This document shows positions 35,691 through 44,573 of a stretch of DNA of 64,000 nucleotides, in pieces. The notes beneath the pieces were generated by a model. That model did no database searches and was not told the DNA's origin. It saw nothing but the letters and a program-made list of their open reading frames with translations. Source of the stretch: Aquella sp964652705 (lineage in GTDB: Bacteria > Pseudomonadota > Gammaproteobacteria > Burkholderiales > UBA11063); contig CAZZAV010000005.1 in assembly GCA_964652705.1 (NCBI GenBank), positions 1 to 64,000 of the forward strand. Reading direction: 5' to 3'. Both the position numbers and the translations under genes were made by a program. Position 1 is the stretch's first letter; each line of letters begins with the position of its first letter.

Positions 35691-35736
35691 TTACTCGTGC
35701 TAAAAACAATAAAAAGAGCAATGTTAGTACGAGTAA
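35691..35736. repeat. Stem-loop with 13-bp arms in a long intergenic region
   Basis: TTACTCGTGCTAA (35691-35703) pairs with TTAGTACGAGTAA (35724-35736) with one G-T pair, around a 20-base A-rich loop. No T tract follows, so it is a poor intrinsic terminator for the dehydrogenase gene ending at 35656. The remaining sequence to 36113 is AT-rich and shows no supported gene. Confidence 0.5.
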
Positions 35737-36113
35737 CTATATTAATACCTAGAAAATATTAAATAAAAACAAACTTCAACAAAATAACAGAATCGCCTAC
35801 AATACCTAAAAATAGCTTACATAAAATCTCAATGATATCTCCAATCATTTTCAATCATGCTAAATTATATTCCATCAAATAAATAATTCCAAATACACCT
35901 TGCCAATTAAATATATAGTTAACACTAAGACAAATTACCTATTAAGTAGCATAAATATAATTTTATATCAATATATTATTGTATTAAAAATAGGCGGTTT
36001 AAAATTGCGTCAACTATACCACCACTAAAGACATGTACTTAGTTTATATTAATTTAACCAATTACAACAGAGAGTAAACTAGTAAACACACACCAAAATT
36101 AGTTACGGCAAAT

Positions 36114-36143
36114 TTGACAACGTGCCTATCTTAACGATATAAT
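36114..36143 (+). promoter_or_regulatory. Near-consensus promoter of the ABC/GntR operon
   Basis: TTGACA (36114-36119) and TATAAT (36138-36143), both consensus hexamers, are separated by 18 bp. The predicted start site falls within the palindrome at 36148-36163, so a repressor bound there would block initiation. Confidence 0.85.
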
Positions 36144-36147
36144 CCAC

Positions 36148-36163
36148 GGTGTACTAATACACC
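36148..36163. promoter_or_regulatory. Palindromic operator, probably for the GntR/YtrA-type regulator
   Basis: GGTGTA-CTAA-TACACC is a perfect inverted repeat with 6-bp arms and a 4-base centre, placed over the predicted transcription start. The third gene of this operon encodes a small GntR-type repressor, and YtrA-like regulators usually repress their own ABC-transporter operons, so autoregulation through this site is the simplest reading. Confidence 0.65.
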
Positions 36164-36190
36164 AACACACTAACTCAATGGAATAATCAC

Positions 36191-37039
36191 ATGGTAACCT
36201 TACAAAATATCAACTTCAATTACAATGGACACTCTGTATTCAATAATTTGAACCTTGAAATAAAATCAGGTAATATTTACGGCTTACTTGGTAAAAATGG
36301 AGCTGGTAAATCTACCCTGCTTAATTTAATTAGTGGTAGCTTATTTCCACAGAAAGGTACAACGGAAATTTTCCAAGAAAATACTATCCATCGCAAAAAA
36401 GCAGTGCTACAAGAAACTTTTCTACTGAATGAAGATAATCTAGATTACACACTCAGTGCACGTGAGTATTTAAAAGTTTACGCAGGATTTTATCCTCGAT
36501 TTGATCTAGCTAAATTTTATAATATTGCAGATGAATGGCAAATTCGCTACCAAGATAAATTAGCAAACCTCTCACATGGTGAGCGAAAAAAATTTCTCAT
36601 CGCATTCGCTTTGGCAACGAACTGCCGCCTCATTTTACTTGATGAACCAACTAACGGATTGGATATTCCAGCTAAGAGCACTTTTCGGAGTCTAATTGCA
36701 AATGCCAGCAATGATGATACCAGCATTATTATTTCTAGCCACCAAGTGCGGGATTTAGAAGGGTTAATCGATCCAGTAATTATTCTAAACAATGGTGAAA
36801 TCGTTCTAAATCAAAGCATCGCTCAAATTGAAGATAAACTTTATTTTGGTTTAAGTCAAACTCCACCAGAACATTCACAACTATTATACTCAATGGCAAT
36901 TCCAGCTGGATTTGCCTATGTTGCTGCACGCCAAATTGATGCTGATTACGGAGCTAAAGCAGATCTTGAGTTATTATTTAATGCTGTTATCAATCATACA
37001 GCCGAGATAAATCAATTATTTGGAGAAAAACATGCATAG
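36191..37039 (+). CDS. ABC transporter ATP-binding protein
   Basis: The 282-residue protein has Walker A GLLGKNGAGKSTLLNLISG (about residue 33), the signature NLSHGERKKFLIAFAL (about residue 125), Walker B LILLDEPTNGLD (about residue 145) and the switch His in IISSHQVRDLE. It is close to YtrB/EcsA-like exporters: one nucleotide-binding domain plus a C-terminal extension of about 70 residues. It is the first gene of a four-gene operon with a permease, a GntR repressor and a DUF2807-type membrane protein. Such modules commonly respond to envelope stress or antibiotics; the substrate is unknown. Confidence 0.93.
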   Translation: MVTLQNINFNYNGHSVFNNLNLEIKSGNIYGLLGKNGAGKSTLLNLISGSLFPQKGTTEIFQENTIHRKKAVLQETFLLNEDNLDYTLSAREYLKVYAGFYPRFDLAKFYNIADEWQIRYQDKLANLSHGERKKFLIAFALATNCRLILLDEPTNGLDIPAKSTFRSLIANASNDDTSIIISSHQVRDLEGLIDPVIILNNGEIVLNQSIAQIEDKLYFGLSQTPPEHSQLLYSMAIPAGFAYVAARQIDADYGAKADLELLFNAVINHTAEINQLFGEKHA

Positions 37040-37766
37040 TCAATCAATTTTAAGGCTAATTAAACGCGAATTATACGAAAAGCATAAACCAATTATTTGG
37101 TTGAGTTTATTTAGTATTTTAATCTTATTTTTTACTTTCCCCAAGCAATTTTATAGTGCAAATTTACAGGATGGACAAGGATTTGTGCGTTTTCTATTTG
37201 TAAGTATTGGCAGCTATTTAGCAGGTACGGCTTTTTGGGAATTTAACTCTGCCGCACGCGCACGGAATTATTTACTAATTCCCGCTAGTCATGTGGAAAA
37301 AATTATAGCTAAATTAAGTGTCTATATTTTTGGCTGGTGGCTATTATTTATTGGAGCATGGTTAATCGCTGGAATTAGTTCAAACTTAGTATTTAACTCA
37401 ATCAATGATTCACCAGGCACCATAAATTCAATTTTCAGCATTTTTTCTATACTATTGCCACTTCTACCTGGAGTATTTTTTGCTCAAAGTTTAAGCTTCT
37501 TTGCCAGCTGCTATTTTAAAAAATCTGCACTATTTAAATTGGCAATTGTAATTTTGGGGCTTAGCTTAATCATTGCGAGCATTGCTACTGCAGAAATTTC
37601 ATGGCTAATCAAGCATTCAGACTTGGGCACAATGAATAATTTTAGTCTCTTACCAAACATAAACATGAGTCTACTCACAATGCTCGCAAATTTTGGTAGC
37701 ATAGTTCTCGGAATTGGTGCATGTTTACTAAGTTGTTTACGCTTACGCGAAACCGAGGCCAAATAA
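37032..37766 (+). CDS. ABC transporter permease
   Basis: From the ATG at 37032 the product is about 244 residues with six hydrophobic segments, for example PIIWLSLFSILILFFTF near residue 20 and LAIVILGLSLIIASIATA near residue 170. It has the look of the ABC-2-like permease partners of YtrB-type ATPases. I chose 37032 because GGAG lies 6 bp upstream; the earlier ATG at 37020 lacks this. It overlaps the ATPase gene by 8 bp, which suggests coupled translation. Confidence 0.85.
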   Translation: MHSQSILRLIKRELYEKHKPIIWLSLFSILILFFTFPKQFYSANLQDGQGFVRFLFVSIGSYLAGTAFWEFNSAARARNYLLIPASHVEKIIAKLSVYIFGWWLLFIGAWLIAGISSNLVFNSINDSPGTINSIFSIFSILLPLLPGVFFAQSLSFFASCYFKKSALFKLAIVILGLSLIIASIATAEISWLIKHSDLGTMNNFSLLPNINMSLLTMLANFGSIVLGIGACLLSCLRLRETEAK

Positions 37767-38135
37767 ATGGATTTCAATACGCAAAAACCAATTTTCTTAC
37801 AAATTTGCGATTTAATCTCAGAGAAAATTCTAAATCATGAGTTAGTTGAAAATACACGCATTGCATCAGTACGTGAAATGGCAAGTACCATGTTGGTCAA
37901 TCCAAACACGGTTCAACGCGCCTACACCGAGTTACAAACAAAAGGAATCCTCATTCAACAGCGCGGCATTGGCTATTTTGTAACAAAAGCAGCAGCAACT
38001 ATAGTGTTAAATATTCGCAAAGATGAATTTATGCGTATCCAATTACCCGAATTTCTTCGTCAAATGCAAATATTAGGAATTAGCTGGGATGAAATCCAAA
38101 CAATCCAGAAACATTTAGACCAAAATAAAAAATAA
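37767..38135 (+). CDS. GntR-family transcriptional regulator, YtrA-like
   Basis: The 122-residue protein consists of a GntR winged helix (PIFLQICDLISEKILNHEL, RIASVREMASTMLVNPNTVQ, RAYTELQTKGILIQQRGIGY) and a short helical tail of about 45 residues. This is the YtrA subgroup, in which the ligand domain is reduced to a dimerisation helix pair. Its ATG directly abuts the permease stop. It is the likely repressor of its own operon through the palindrome at 36148-36163. Confidence 0.92.
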   Translation: MDFNTQKPIFLQICDLISEKILNHELVENTRIASVREMASTMLVNPNTVQRAYTELQTKGILIQQRGIGYFVTKAAATIVLNIRKDEFMRIQLPEFLRQMQILGISWDEIQTIQKHLDQNKK

Positions 38136-38155
38136 TTACCATAAAGGAATAGATT

Positions 38156-38863
38156 ATGAAAAAATATACTAATAAAATATTAGCCGCAATTATTTTAATA
38201 ATAAGCATACTAATTTTAAGTATACCAATCGCCGTTTGGCTATTTAGAACTGCGCTGATAAACACATCCACCGAGACTAACCACACGACTAGTACTACTG
38301 AATATCTTAATTACACAAACTTCAACACTCTTGATGTACGCGGTGCATGGCAAGTTCAGATTCTATCAGGAGCATTTAAGGTTGAAATTAGTAATCCGCA
38401 AGACTCACGCTTTATTCAATTAAATAAAGATGTTCTGACTTTGGATAGTTCATCTATTAAGCAACCACAACCAGTGCCAATGCTAATTATTCATCTTCCT
38501 GAGCTAAAACAACTAAGCATGTCTGGTGCCAGTCGAATTAATATAGCCAATTTCACACAAGGCTCTTCAGATCAACTTAATCTGAATTTGTCTGGTGCAT
38601 CAGAACTAATTATTAGCAATTCTAATTACAAAAATATTAAGGTTGATATGTCTGGAACCTCAAACTTGCAATTTAAAAACTCTGAGTTAAGATTAGTCAA
38701 CCTTGATGCTAGTGGTGTCTCAACGTTGGTACTAGATCATTTTATTCATGGAAAATTAAGTGGTAGCTCATCTGGTTTAACAAATATTCGTTATAGTGGT
38801 GTACTTGATGAAAACACACTTGATTCATCAGGCATTAGTAATATTTCTGGAAGCAATAATTAA
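38156..38863 (+). CDS. Membrane-anchored DUF2807 (head-GIN) domain protein
   Basis: The 235-residue protein has one N-terminal membrane segment (ILAAIILIISILILSIPIAV, residues 8-27). The extracytoplasmic domain (about residues 60-230) is a repetitive right-handed beta-helix-like fold: NFNTLDVRGAWQVQIL at its start, then repeated LSMSGASRINI, LNLSGASELII, VDMSGTSNLQF and LDASGVSTLVL units. These are the hallmark of DUF2807. GGAAT precedes the start and the gene follows the GntR gene after 20 bp. Its role with the ABC transporter is unknown; association of DUF2807 proteins with envelope-stress modules is common. Confidence 0.85.
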   Translation: MKKYTNKILAAIILIISILILSIPIAVWLFRTALINTSTETNHTTSTTEYLNYTNFNTLDVRGAWQVQILSGAFKVEISNPQDSRFIQLNKDVLTLDSSSIKQPQPVPMLIIHLPELKQLSMSGASRINIANFTQGSSDQLNLNLSGASELIISNSNYKNIKVDMSGTSNLQFKNSELRLVNLDASGVSTLVLDHFIHGKLSGSSSGLTNIRYSGVLDENTLDSSGISNISGSNN

Positions 38864-39112
38864 GCTAAAATATAAAAATGAGGCGTATCAGTAGAGCCTC
38901 TCATAAATTAAAACATATAATCATAAACAAAAGCATTTATCGTTACAACTAATTATATGATATTAATATGATGATGGTGCCATGAAATTGATCACAATTC
39001 ATAGAAATACTTTTATCTACTTATTGTGTACCCTAGGACAAAATCAAGCTGATTTTAATATGTAATATCTAACAAATATGATAAACTTTAATAATTTAAT
39101 AAAGGAAGTTAT

Positions 39113-40705
39113 GTGGCTAATCCTCTAACAAAAATAATGATGATTTCGGTCGGGGTATTATCAATTAATTGTAGCTATGCTACGGTAATGGATCATCAGT
39201 TAGGTGCAGTTCATATTACTATCAGCGAAAATAATGCTGTAGCTAAAACATATTTTTTACAAGGATTATTGTTGCTACACAGCTTTCAGTACAATGATGC
39301 CAGAGTTAGATTTGAATCCGCGCAAAAAATAGACCCCAATTTTGCTATGGCTTATTGGGGTGAGGCGATGACCTACAATCACCCTGTTTGGAATGAACAA
39401 AATTATTCTGCTGCAACTGCAGTATTAAATAAATTAGCCCCAACTGCTGCTGCACGTTTGGCAAAGGCTCCCTCTGCGGAAGAAAAAGGATTTATAAATG
39501 CCATTAACCAATTATATGGTAATGGATCTAAATTTAAACGTGACGATGATTACCAAATGGCAATGTATGATTTATATAAGCAGTTTCCCGATAATGAGGA
39601 AGCTGGAGCATTTTATGCTTTATCAATTTTGGGTAGTACCCAAGGTAACAGAAGCTTTAAAACTTATATGCAAGCAGCTGGAATACTTGAGGAAATATAT
39701 CAAAAAAATCCAAATCACCCAGGGGTTATACATTATTTAATTCACTGTTATGATGATCCTATACATGCACCATTAGGATTACGTTTTGCACGTGAATATG
39801 CCAAAGTAGCACCTTCAGCACCCCATGCATTACACATGCCATCACATGTATACTTAGCATTAGGAATGTGGAATGACGTAGTTAATTCTAACTTGGCAGC
39901 ATGGAATGCTGGTATTGCCCAAAAATCACTAAGTGGCAATTATGATATCCACGCACTACACGCTTTGCAATGGCTAAGTTATGGTTATCTACAATTAAAA
40001 GATTATGCTAAAGCATACCAAAATGTTAAGACAATGGAACAAATTGTAATATTAAATCCTAACGATGCAATGAGTAAATGGTATTATGCTTTAATGCGCG
40101 CTGCATACATTTCAGAGACCCAAAACTGGAATGCTGACCTACAGGATGTTGATTTATCCGGAATTGAACTTTCAGCTGTCGCGGATAATGCCTATATTCA
40201 AGGAATGCAAGCTATAAGTAGCGGCAATCAGGCAAAAGCACAGCAGGTTATTAATCAGGTACATAAACTCATGAATTATCAGTTTACACCTGATGTTGTG
40301 GCAAGTTGCCATCATGACACTACTTACTTTAATACTATGAACGAAGGCGGAATTATAAATGCCAAAATTGTGTATTTAGAATTACAGGCACAAGCTGCGC
40401 AAGCACAGAGAAATTTAGAGCAAGCAATTAAATTAGCCAAAACAGCTAGCGAGATTGAAAATGGTTTAAGTTTTGGATATGGACCACCAGTGCCAGCAAA
40501 ACCAGCTAATGAATTATTAGCCGAATTGTATTTTCAAAATAAACAATACGACATGGCATACAAACAATTTTCGATTGCTTTAGAACACACGCCAAACCGA
40601 ACCATAAGCGAAGAAGGATTACAAAAAGCAAGGGATAAATTAATTGAACTTAAGTTGCCTATACCAGACGGTGCACCTAAGCCCTATTTTAATAAATTAA
40701 TATAA
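39113..40705 (+). CDS. Exported tetratricopeptide-repeat protein
   Basis: The 530-residue product starts at GTG (39113), 6 bp after AGGA; an ATG two bases earlier is out of frame and stops after five codons. A signal peptide (about residues 1-23, ISVGVLSINCSYA) is followed by TPR-like helices: LQGLLLLHSFQYNDARVRFE, AQKIDPNFAMAYWGEAMTYN, and HALHMPSHVYLALGMWNDVV (about residue 240). C-terminal repeats are ELYFQNKQYDMAYKQFSIAL. The pattern matches a known but uncharacterised family of about 500-600-residue secreted TPR proteins. A cysteine lies near the cleavage site, but the lipobox is poor. Function unknown. Confidence 0.82.
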   Translation: MANPLTKIMMISVGVLSINCSYATVMDHQLGAVHITISENNAVAKTYFLQGLLLLHSFQYNDARVRFESAQKIDPNFAMAYWGEAMTYNHPVWNEQNYSAATAVLNKLAPTAAARLAKAPSAEEKGFINAINQLYGNGSKFKRDDDYQMAMYDLYKQFPDNEEAGAFYALSILGSTQGNRSFKTYMQAAGILEEIYQKNPNHPGVIHYLIHCYDDPIHAPLGLRFAREYAKVAPSAPHALHMPSHVYLALGMWNDVVNSNLAAWNAGIAQKSLSGNYDIHALHALQWLSYGYLQLKDYAKAYQNVKTMEQIVILNPNDAMSKWYYALMRAAYISETQNWNADLQDVDLSGIELSAVADNAYIQGMQAISSGNQAKAQQVINQVHKLMNYQFTPDVVASCHHDTTYFNTMNEGGIINAKIVYLELQAQAAQAQRNLEQAIKLAKTASEIENGLSFGYGPPVPAKPANELLAELYFQNKQYDMAYKQFSIALEHTPNRTISEEGLQKARDKLIELKLPIPDGAPKPYFNKLI

Positions 40706-40805
40706 ATCATTTGTAACTGTAAACATAACTTGATATTCACAGACCTTACACTTTAGGGTGAATAGGCAAAAATATTTAAGTTTCAATCGCCATATTTAGA
40801 ATGTA

Positions 40806-40835
40806 AAATTAGGGTTAAATATTTAACCCTAATTT
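40806..40835. terminator. Perfect 30-bp palindrome between convergent genes
   Basis: AAATTAGGGTTAAAT followed directly by its complement. With the AT-rich flanks it can act as an intrinsic terminator on both strands, between the TPR gene (ends 40705) and the amidohydrolase gene (ends 40866). Confidence 0.65.
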
Positions 40836-40865
40836 CTAATTAAAACAAATAAACCTACAATAAAG

Positions 40866-41951
40866 TTACTTAATTAAACTTGCAGTAACATCATTACTCG
40901 GATAATTCACCTTATCAATCATAATCGCAAATGGCTTAGCCTCAGTAAATACTTTACTTAAATCAATCTTGACATAATTCAAACGATGATTGTAGTCAGA
41001 GAAATAAAATTGATTATTACTCAGATCTTTAATCGCCACCCATTGCGTATAGTCAGGAATAACCTTTCCTGCCTCACTTGCAGTAATTGCACCCTTTGGA
41101 ATATCTACATTGTTTAAAATATGTCCAGTTAATTCAACGGCACCAGATGCGCTCTCTGGTATATTAGCAAAATGCTTCAAATAAGCCGTACGCACAAAGC
41201 GTGATGGCGGAGTATAATCACCGGGTAAACCAATTGCACCGCCACCTTGACCAAATTGGGTAACGTTACCTTGCGCGGTTTGTATCTGTGCTGTTGACGT
41301 ATTCGATAAATTCAAATAATTACGAATGTTAATCATATGCCAATCATAATTAGGTGAATTAGTTAACACTCCTGCAGTTGTATCAAATAACCGCATTTCA
41401 CCATTGATAAATTCAATTGCGACATTTGCACCAGATTTATCCGTAATCAAAAAATGAATAGTTGGTTCGATTGGCAAATTTTTAATTTCTGGTGACCAAA
41501 CCTTATATTTTGGTAATTCAGCCTTAACCTCAGCAACCGTAGCATAATTACTCAAAACAAATTGCGTAAATTCAAGCACCGACAAATATTTCTTATCCTG
41601 CTTGGTCACAGTTTGATATTTGGTAAATCCAGGTAAAAAATTACCACTCAAGCCAAGCCCAGCCGAATTTTGTCCATCTAACATCGCATTGTCCTCTAAA
41701 GCGGTGCCAATCCCAAAAATAGCATATTTACTTTTTATTTTAATTGGATCATGTCCAGACTTATCCGGTGCAGATAATTCGAATGCAGTGCCTTTGGGAT
41801 AATACAAAAGCTGCCAATTCATCTCAAAAGCCCATTCCATAGTACGTCCTGCAACAATGCTGCCATCCTTCGCCTGTATATCAACTGCGGTACATGCAAA
41901 ACTACTACTCAAGAAACTTCCTAATGCCAGTGTTAAAATTAATTTTTTCAT
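40866..41951 (-). CDS. Exported choloylglycine-hydrolase family amidase (Ntn hydrolase)
   Basis: The 361-residue protein has a signal peptide MKKLILTLALGSFLSSSFA, then CTAVDIQAKDGSIVAGRTMEW. The Cys right after the cleavage site would be the N-terminal nucleophile of penicillin V acylase/bile-salt-hydrolase enzymes. GRTMEW provides the Arg and NSPNYDWH (about residue 200) and GLPGDYTPPSRFVR (about residue 240) the other conserved Asn/Arg positions. Periplasmic members hydrolyse linear amides such as penicillin V or N-acyl homoserine lactones; the substrate here is unknown. An AAAGGAAA ribosome site precedes the start. Confidence 0.9.
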   Translation of the reverse strand: MKKLILTLALGSFLSSSFACTAVDIQAKDGSIVAGRTMEWAFEMNWQLLYYPKGTAFELSAPDKSGHDPIKIKSKYAIFGIGTALEDNAMLDGQNSAGLGLSGNFLPGFTKYQTVTKQDKKYLSVLEFTQFVLSNYATVAEVKAELPKYKVWSPEIKNLPIEPTIHFLITDKSGANVAIEFINGEMRLFDTTAGVLTNSPNYDWHMINIRNYLNLSNTSTAQIQTAQGNVTQFGQGGGAIGLPGDYTPPSRFVRTAYLKHFANIPESASGAVELTGHILNNVDIPKGAITASEAGKVIPDYTQWVAIKDLSNNQFYFSDYNHRLNYVKIDLSKVFTEAKPFAIMIDKVNYPSNDVTASLIK

Positions 41952-42108
41952 AAATATATTTCCTTTAAATGATAGAATATTCCATATATATAATTTAGGG
42001 GCGAGACAATCAAAGCGGATTATTTCTAACCAATTTTAATATTATAACATAGAGATTTAGAAGTATATAATTAAACCTAAGCTCTGCATTCTTTTAAATG
42101 TAAGTTAA

Positions 42109-42480
42109 AATTCAATAACTTCTTTCTTACTAGGATTGTATCCAGCAATAACTCTCAAGATTTATGGTGATAATCCGACACTAGCCGCCTATGATTATCG
42201 AGAACATTATTCTGATGATGCTCAAGTTTATATAGATACCGATTTGGCAAAACTCTCTAACTATGCACTTAAAAATGGTTATCAATCCATAAATGATTTC
42301 ATCGCTTGGCTCAATAATAATGGCTTTGACTTAGTTAACGACGGTTATTGGGCTGCAAATAATTACTTCACTAGCTTAGATAACGCATGGGTAATCAACA
42401 AGCACAAAAATAATGGATTAATTGAAGTTATGTACAGTAAAAATAATAACTTCGTAATTCCAGTACGAGGTGGGATATAA
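42109..42480 (+). pseudogene. C-terminal fragment of a DUF1566-like domain protein
   Basis: The frame opens after a TAA at 42106-42108 and has no ATG; the only near-start is a TTG at 42136 without a ribosome site. The peptide of about 120 residues reads YGDNPTLAAYDYREHY and ends YWAANNYFTSLDNAWVIN, then KNNNFVIPVRGGI. The ending YW...AW...VIPVRGG resembles the C terminus of DUF1566/Lcl-type surface domains (YWSS...AW...VRPVRG). I read it as the surviving tail of a longer exported protein. It could alternatively be a complete TTG-started gene of 114 codons. Confidence 0.5.
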
Positions 42481-42540
42481 TCATTTAACTAGCTTATTTT
42501 ATTTTAAAATAACTTATAAAATATTAAAGGAAATTTTAGC

Positions 42541-43329
42541 ATGAAAAAATTATTAATGGCTTTAACTTGCCTAGGTGTCAGCTCCGTTTTTGCTAACTGT
42601 GATGTTTACATTGATAGTTATATCAACTTTAATCAATTGGAAAGTGGCTCACTAATACATTATAAGTTTGATGAACTTTATAACAACTATCACGCAACAA
42701 AAATCCCGCTGAATGAGATTAGTAAGAGTTATTATGTCATGGGATCAAGTGGCGATAATTTTGACTGTAATACTAAGGACTATCATGGAAACCCCGCATT
42801 TACAGTTAAAGTAACACCTTATTGTAAAAACCAAATTAACAGTACAACTATCGCAAATATAAAAAAAGGTAATAATTTAACCATAAATTGTGAAAGTAAT
42901 ATCTCTATTAATATCTATAAAGAATACAATAATCTACTCAATCTATCTATTTTACCAACTGAATTTGATGATCTAACAATACGAAGCGTAGTTGCACCAA
43001 AAAATGAAAGTCAGGGAATCGCATTCATTATAAAAAATTTAAATTCAGTTTCCTCACCAATGTCTTGCAATCAAGCTGGCAAATACTACAACTGTCAAGC
43101 TTATGGGGAATTAAAATTACTTTTCAGTAAAAAGTTAAGTACAGCTAAAATTGATGTATTTAGTTTCGATCATCAAAAATACGCCAAAATTGGTGAATGC
43201 AATATAACTCGGGTTAATAACCAACCACTCGTAAGCTGTTCAACCTTACCACAATATAATGAATTTTATAAAGTTATAGCCAAAAATAATAGCTTCATTG
43301 CCATAATTAATCCAAACGAAGAGCAATAA
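42541..43329 (+). CDS. Exported hypothetical protein with conserved-looking cysteines
   Basis: The 262-residue product has a signal peptide (MKKLLMALTCLGVSSVFA, then NCDVYIDSY). The mature chain is Asn/Lys/Ile-rich with eight cysteines distributed along it (NCDV, FDCNT, PYCKN, INCESN, MSCNQ, YNCQA, GECNI, VSCST), which suggests a disulfide-stabilised periplasmic or surface protein. AAAGGAAA lies 9 bp before the ATG. It follows a DUF1566-like fragment in the same direction. I recognise no family. Confidence 0.7.
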   Translation: MKKLLMALTCLGVSSVFANCDVYIDSYINFNQLESGSLIHYKFDELYNNYHATKIPLNEISKSYYVMGSSGDNFDCNTKDYHGNPAFTVKVTPYCKNQINSTTIANIKKGNNLTINCESNISINIYKEYNNLLNLSILPTEFDDLTIRSVVAPKNESQGIAFIIKNLNSVSSPMSCNQAGKYYNCQAYGELKLLFSKKLSTAKIDVFSFDHQKYAKIGECNITRVNNQPLVSCSTLPQYNEFYKVIAKNNSFIAIINPNEEQ

Positions 43330-43397
43330 CAATCAATTTTATTTTGGGTCGTATTCAATTTTATGCATACGGCTCAATAATCTATTACAATAATCAT

Positions 43398-44156
43398 TTA
43401 CACCTTATAAGGACTCAAGCAAATACTTTTACCAGACCATTGCCCGTTTACTAATTGAGCAATGACTAAGGTAAGGTCCTTCTCACCAGCACAAGCAATC
43501 ACATCTCCATTCACATCCCAAATAGTGCTATTTCCTGCACATTGCCAACCTCCAGTTTCACCAATGTAATTTGACATTGCAATTACAATCTTGTGCTCAA
43601 TTGCATAATTTCTTAAGATTTGACAATCTCCAGATAAGCCATTAACTGAAAATAGTACTGATGCCAAATAAAGATTTAGTTCATATTGCAGCATAGATCC
43701 AATGTGTTGAGGGTTGGTAATATCAGCACAAATCGCCAAACCAATCGTTTGATTGTTTAGCTCTAATATTTTATGCTCTTTAGCTCTAGCAAAAAACACC
43801 TCTTCACCAGAGTGTAAATTCATTTTACTATAGCAAGAAATTACAGTATTTGGACGAAAAATAAATAAACCGATCTCTGGTTTATGACCTGTATTTTTTG
43901 GTGCTCCAACTAACAAAGTCATATCATACAAATCAGCTAACTCTTGTAACATTAGCAATCTAGTATCATCAAGATTAATCGCAAGCTTCTTAGCCAGGGA
44001 TGGTTCATAACCGGTTAAGGATAACTCTGGAAATAATAAAACATTCACATTCTGCTCTGCTGCAGCTTTAATTAATTGACAATGTCGCTCGAGGTTTTTA
44101 CTAATATCACCTCTAACCACACTTAATTGAGCCAACCCAATCACTAAATTATTCAT
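43398..44156 (-). CDS. Nitrilase-superfamily carbon-nitrogen hydrolase
   Basis: The 252-residue cytoplasmic protein has the catalytic triad of the superfamily: Glu44 in LLFPELSLTGY, Lys in YSKMNLHSGEE (about residue 115) and Cys in GLAICADITNP (about residue 147). Length fits single-domain amidases such as omega-amidase or N-carbamoylputrescine-type branches, but I cannot assign the substrate. Its ATG overlaps the upstream NUDIX stop as ATGA. It is the last gene of the run flavoprotein - decarboxylase - NUDIX - nitrilase. Confidence 0.88.
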   Translation of the reverse strand: MNNLVIGLAQLSVVRGDISKNLERHCQLIKAAAEQNVNVLLFPELSLTGYEPSLAKKLAINLDDTRLLMLQELADLYDMTLLVGAPKNTGHKPEIGLFIFRPNTVISCYSKMNLHSGEEVFFARAKEHKILELNNQTIGLAICADITNPQHIGSMLQYELNLYLASVLFSVNGLSGDCQILRNYAIEHKIVIAMSNYIGETGGWQCAGNSTIWDVNGDVIACAGEKDLTLVIAQLVNGQWSGKSICLSPYKV

Positions 44157-44563
44157 AACACACCTCCTTTCACCGCGACACCAACATTATCCAAAAATGT
44201 ATCACAGAGTTGCAGCACAGCTGGTGCAATTAACTGACGCTCAGTTTGCCAATTAACAAACCTAACCTCAGATATTTCAGCCAATGGTTTTATTACTCCA
44301 ATTTTGCTAACAGAAAAACACACCAATTCAACGCAGTCATCAACTCCATAAGCGGCACCAATTACCGTTGTCAAATAACTAATCTCATTCACTGATAGTG
44401 ATACTCCAAGCTCCTCTTGCAATTCACGGATTAAAGCTTGTTCGGGTTTCTCATTTGGTTCAATTTTGCCACCTGGTAAATACCACTTTTGATTATCACG
44501 TACCCGCACTAGCAAAATCTCAAAAGGTTAATTCTGAACAACCAGACAAGCACAACGAATCAT
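44153..44563 (-). pseudogene. NUDIX hydrolase gene with an in-frame stop near its start
   Basis: From the ATG at 44563, 10 bp after the decarboxylase stop, the frame reads MIRCACLVVQN, then TAA (44530-44528), then continues in the same frame PFEILLVRVRDNQKWYLPGG. The complete Nudix box follows (GGKIEPNEKPEQALIRELQE then ELG, about residues 33-56 of the intact reading). The part before the stop is exactly the first beta-strand expected of a Nudix fold, so one base change appears to interrupt an otherwise normal gene of about 136 codons. A product of 120 residues could still start at TTG 44515, lacking that strand. Either a recent nonsense mutation, a sequencing error or read-through. Confidence 0.8.
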
Positions 44564-44573
44564 TTTTCTGTCC

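Noticed and set aside
35691..35736. Stem-loop considered as terminator of the MDR dehydrogenase gene
   Set aside because: The loop is 20 bases and no T tract follows, so it is listed only as a repeat structure.
39111..39128. ATG at 39111 as start of the TPR protein
   Set aside because: It is out of frame and stops after five codons; the GTG at 39113 is in frame and well placed after AGGA.
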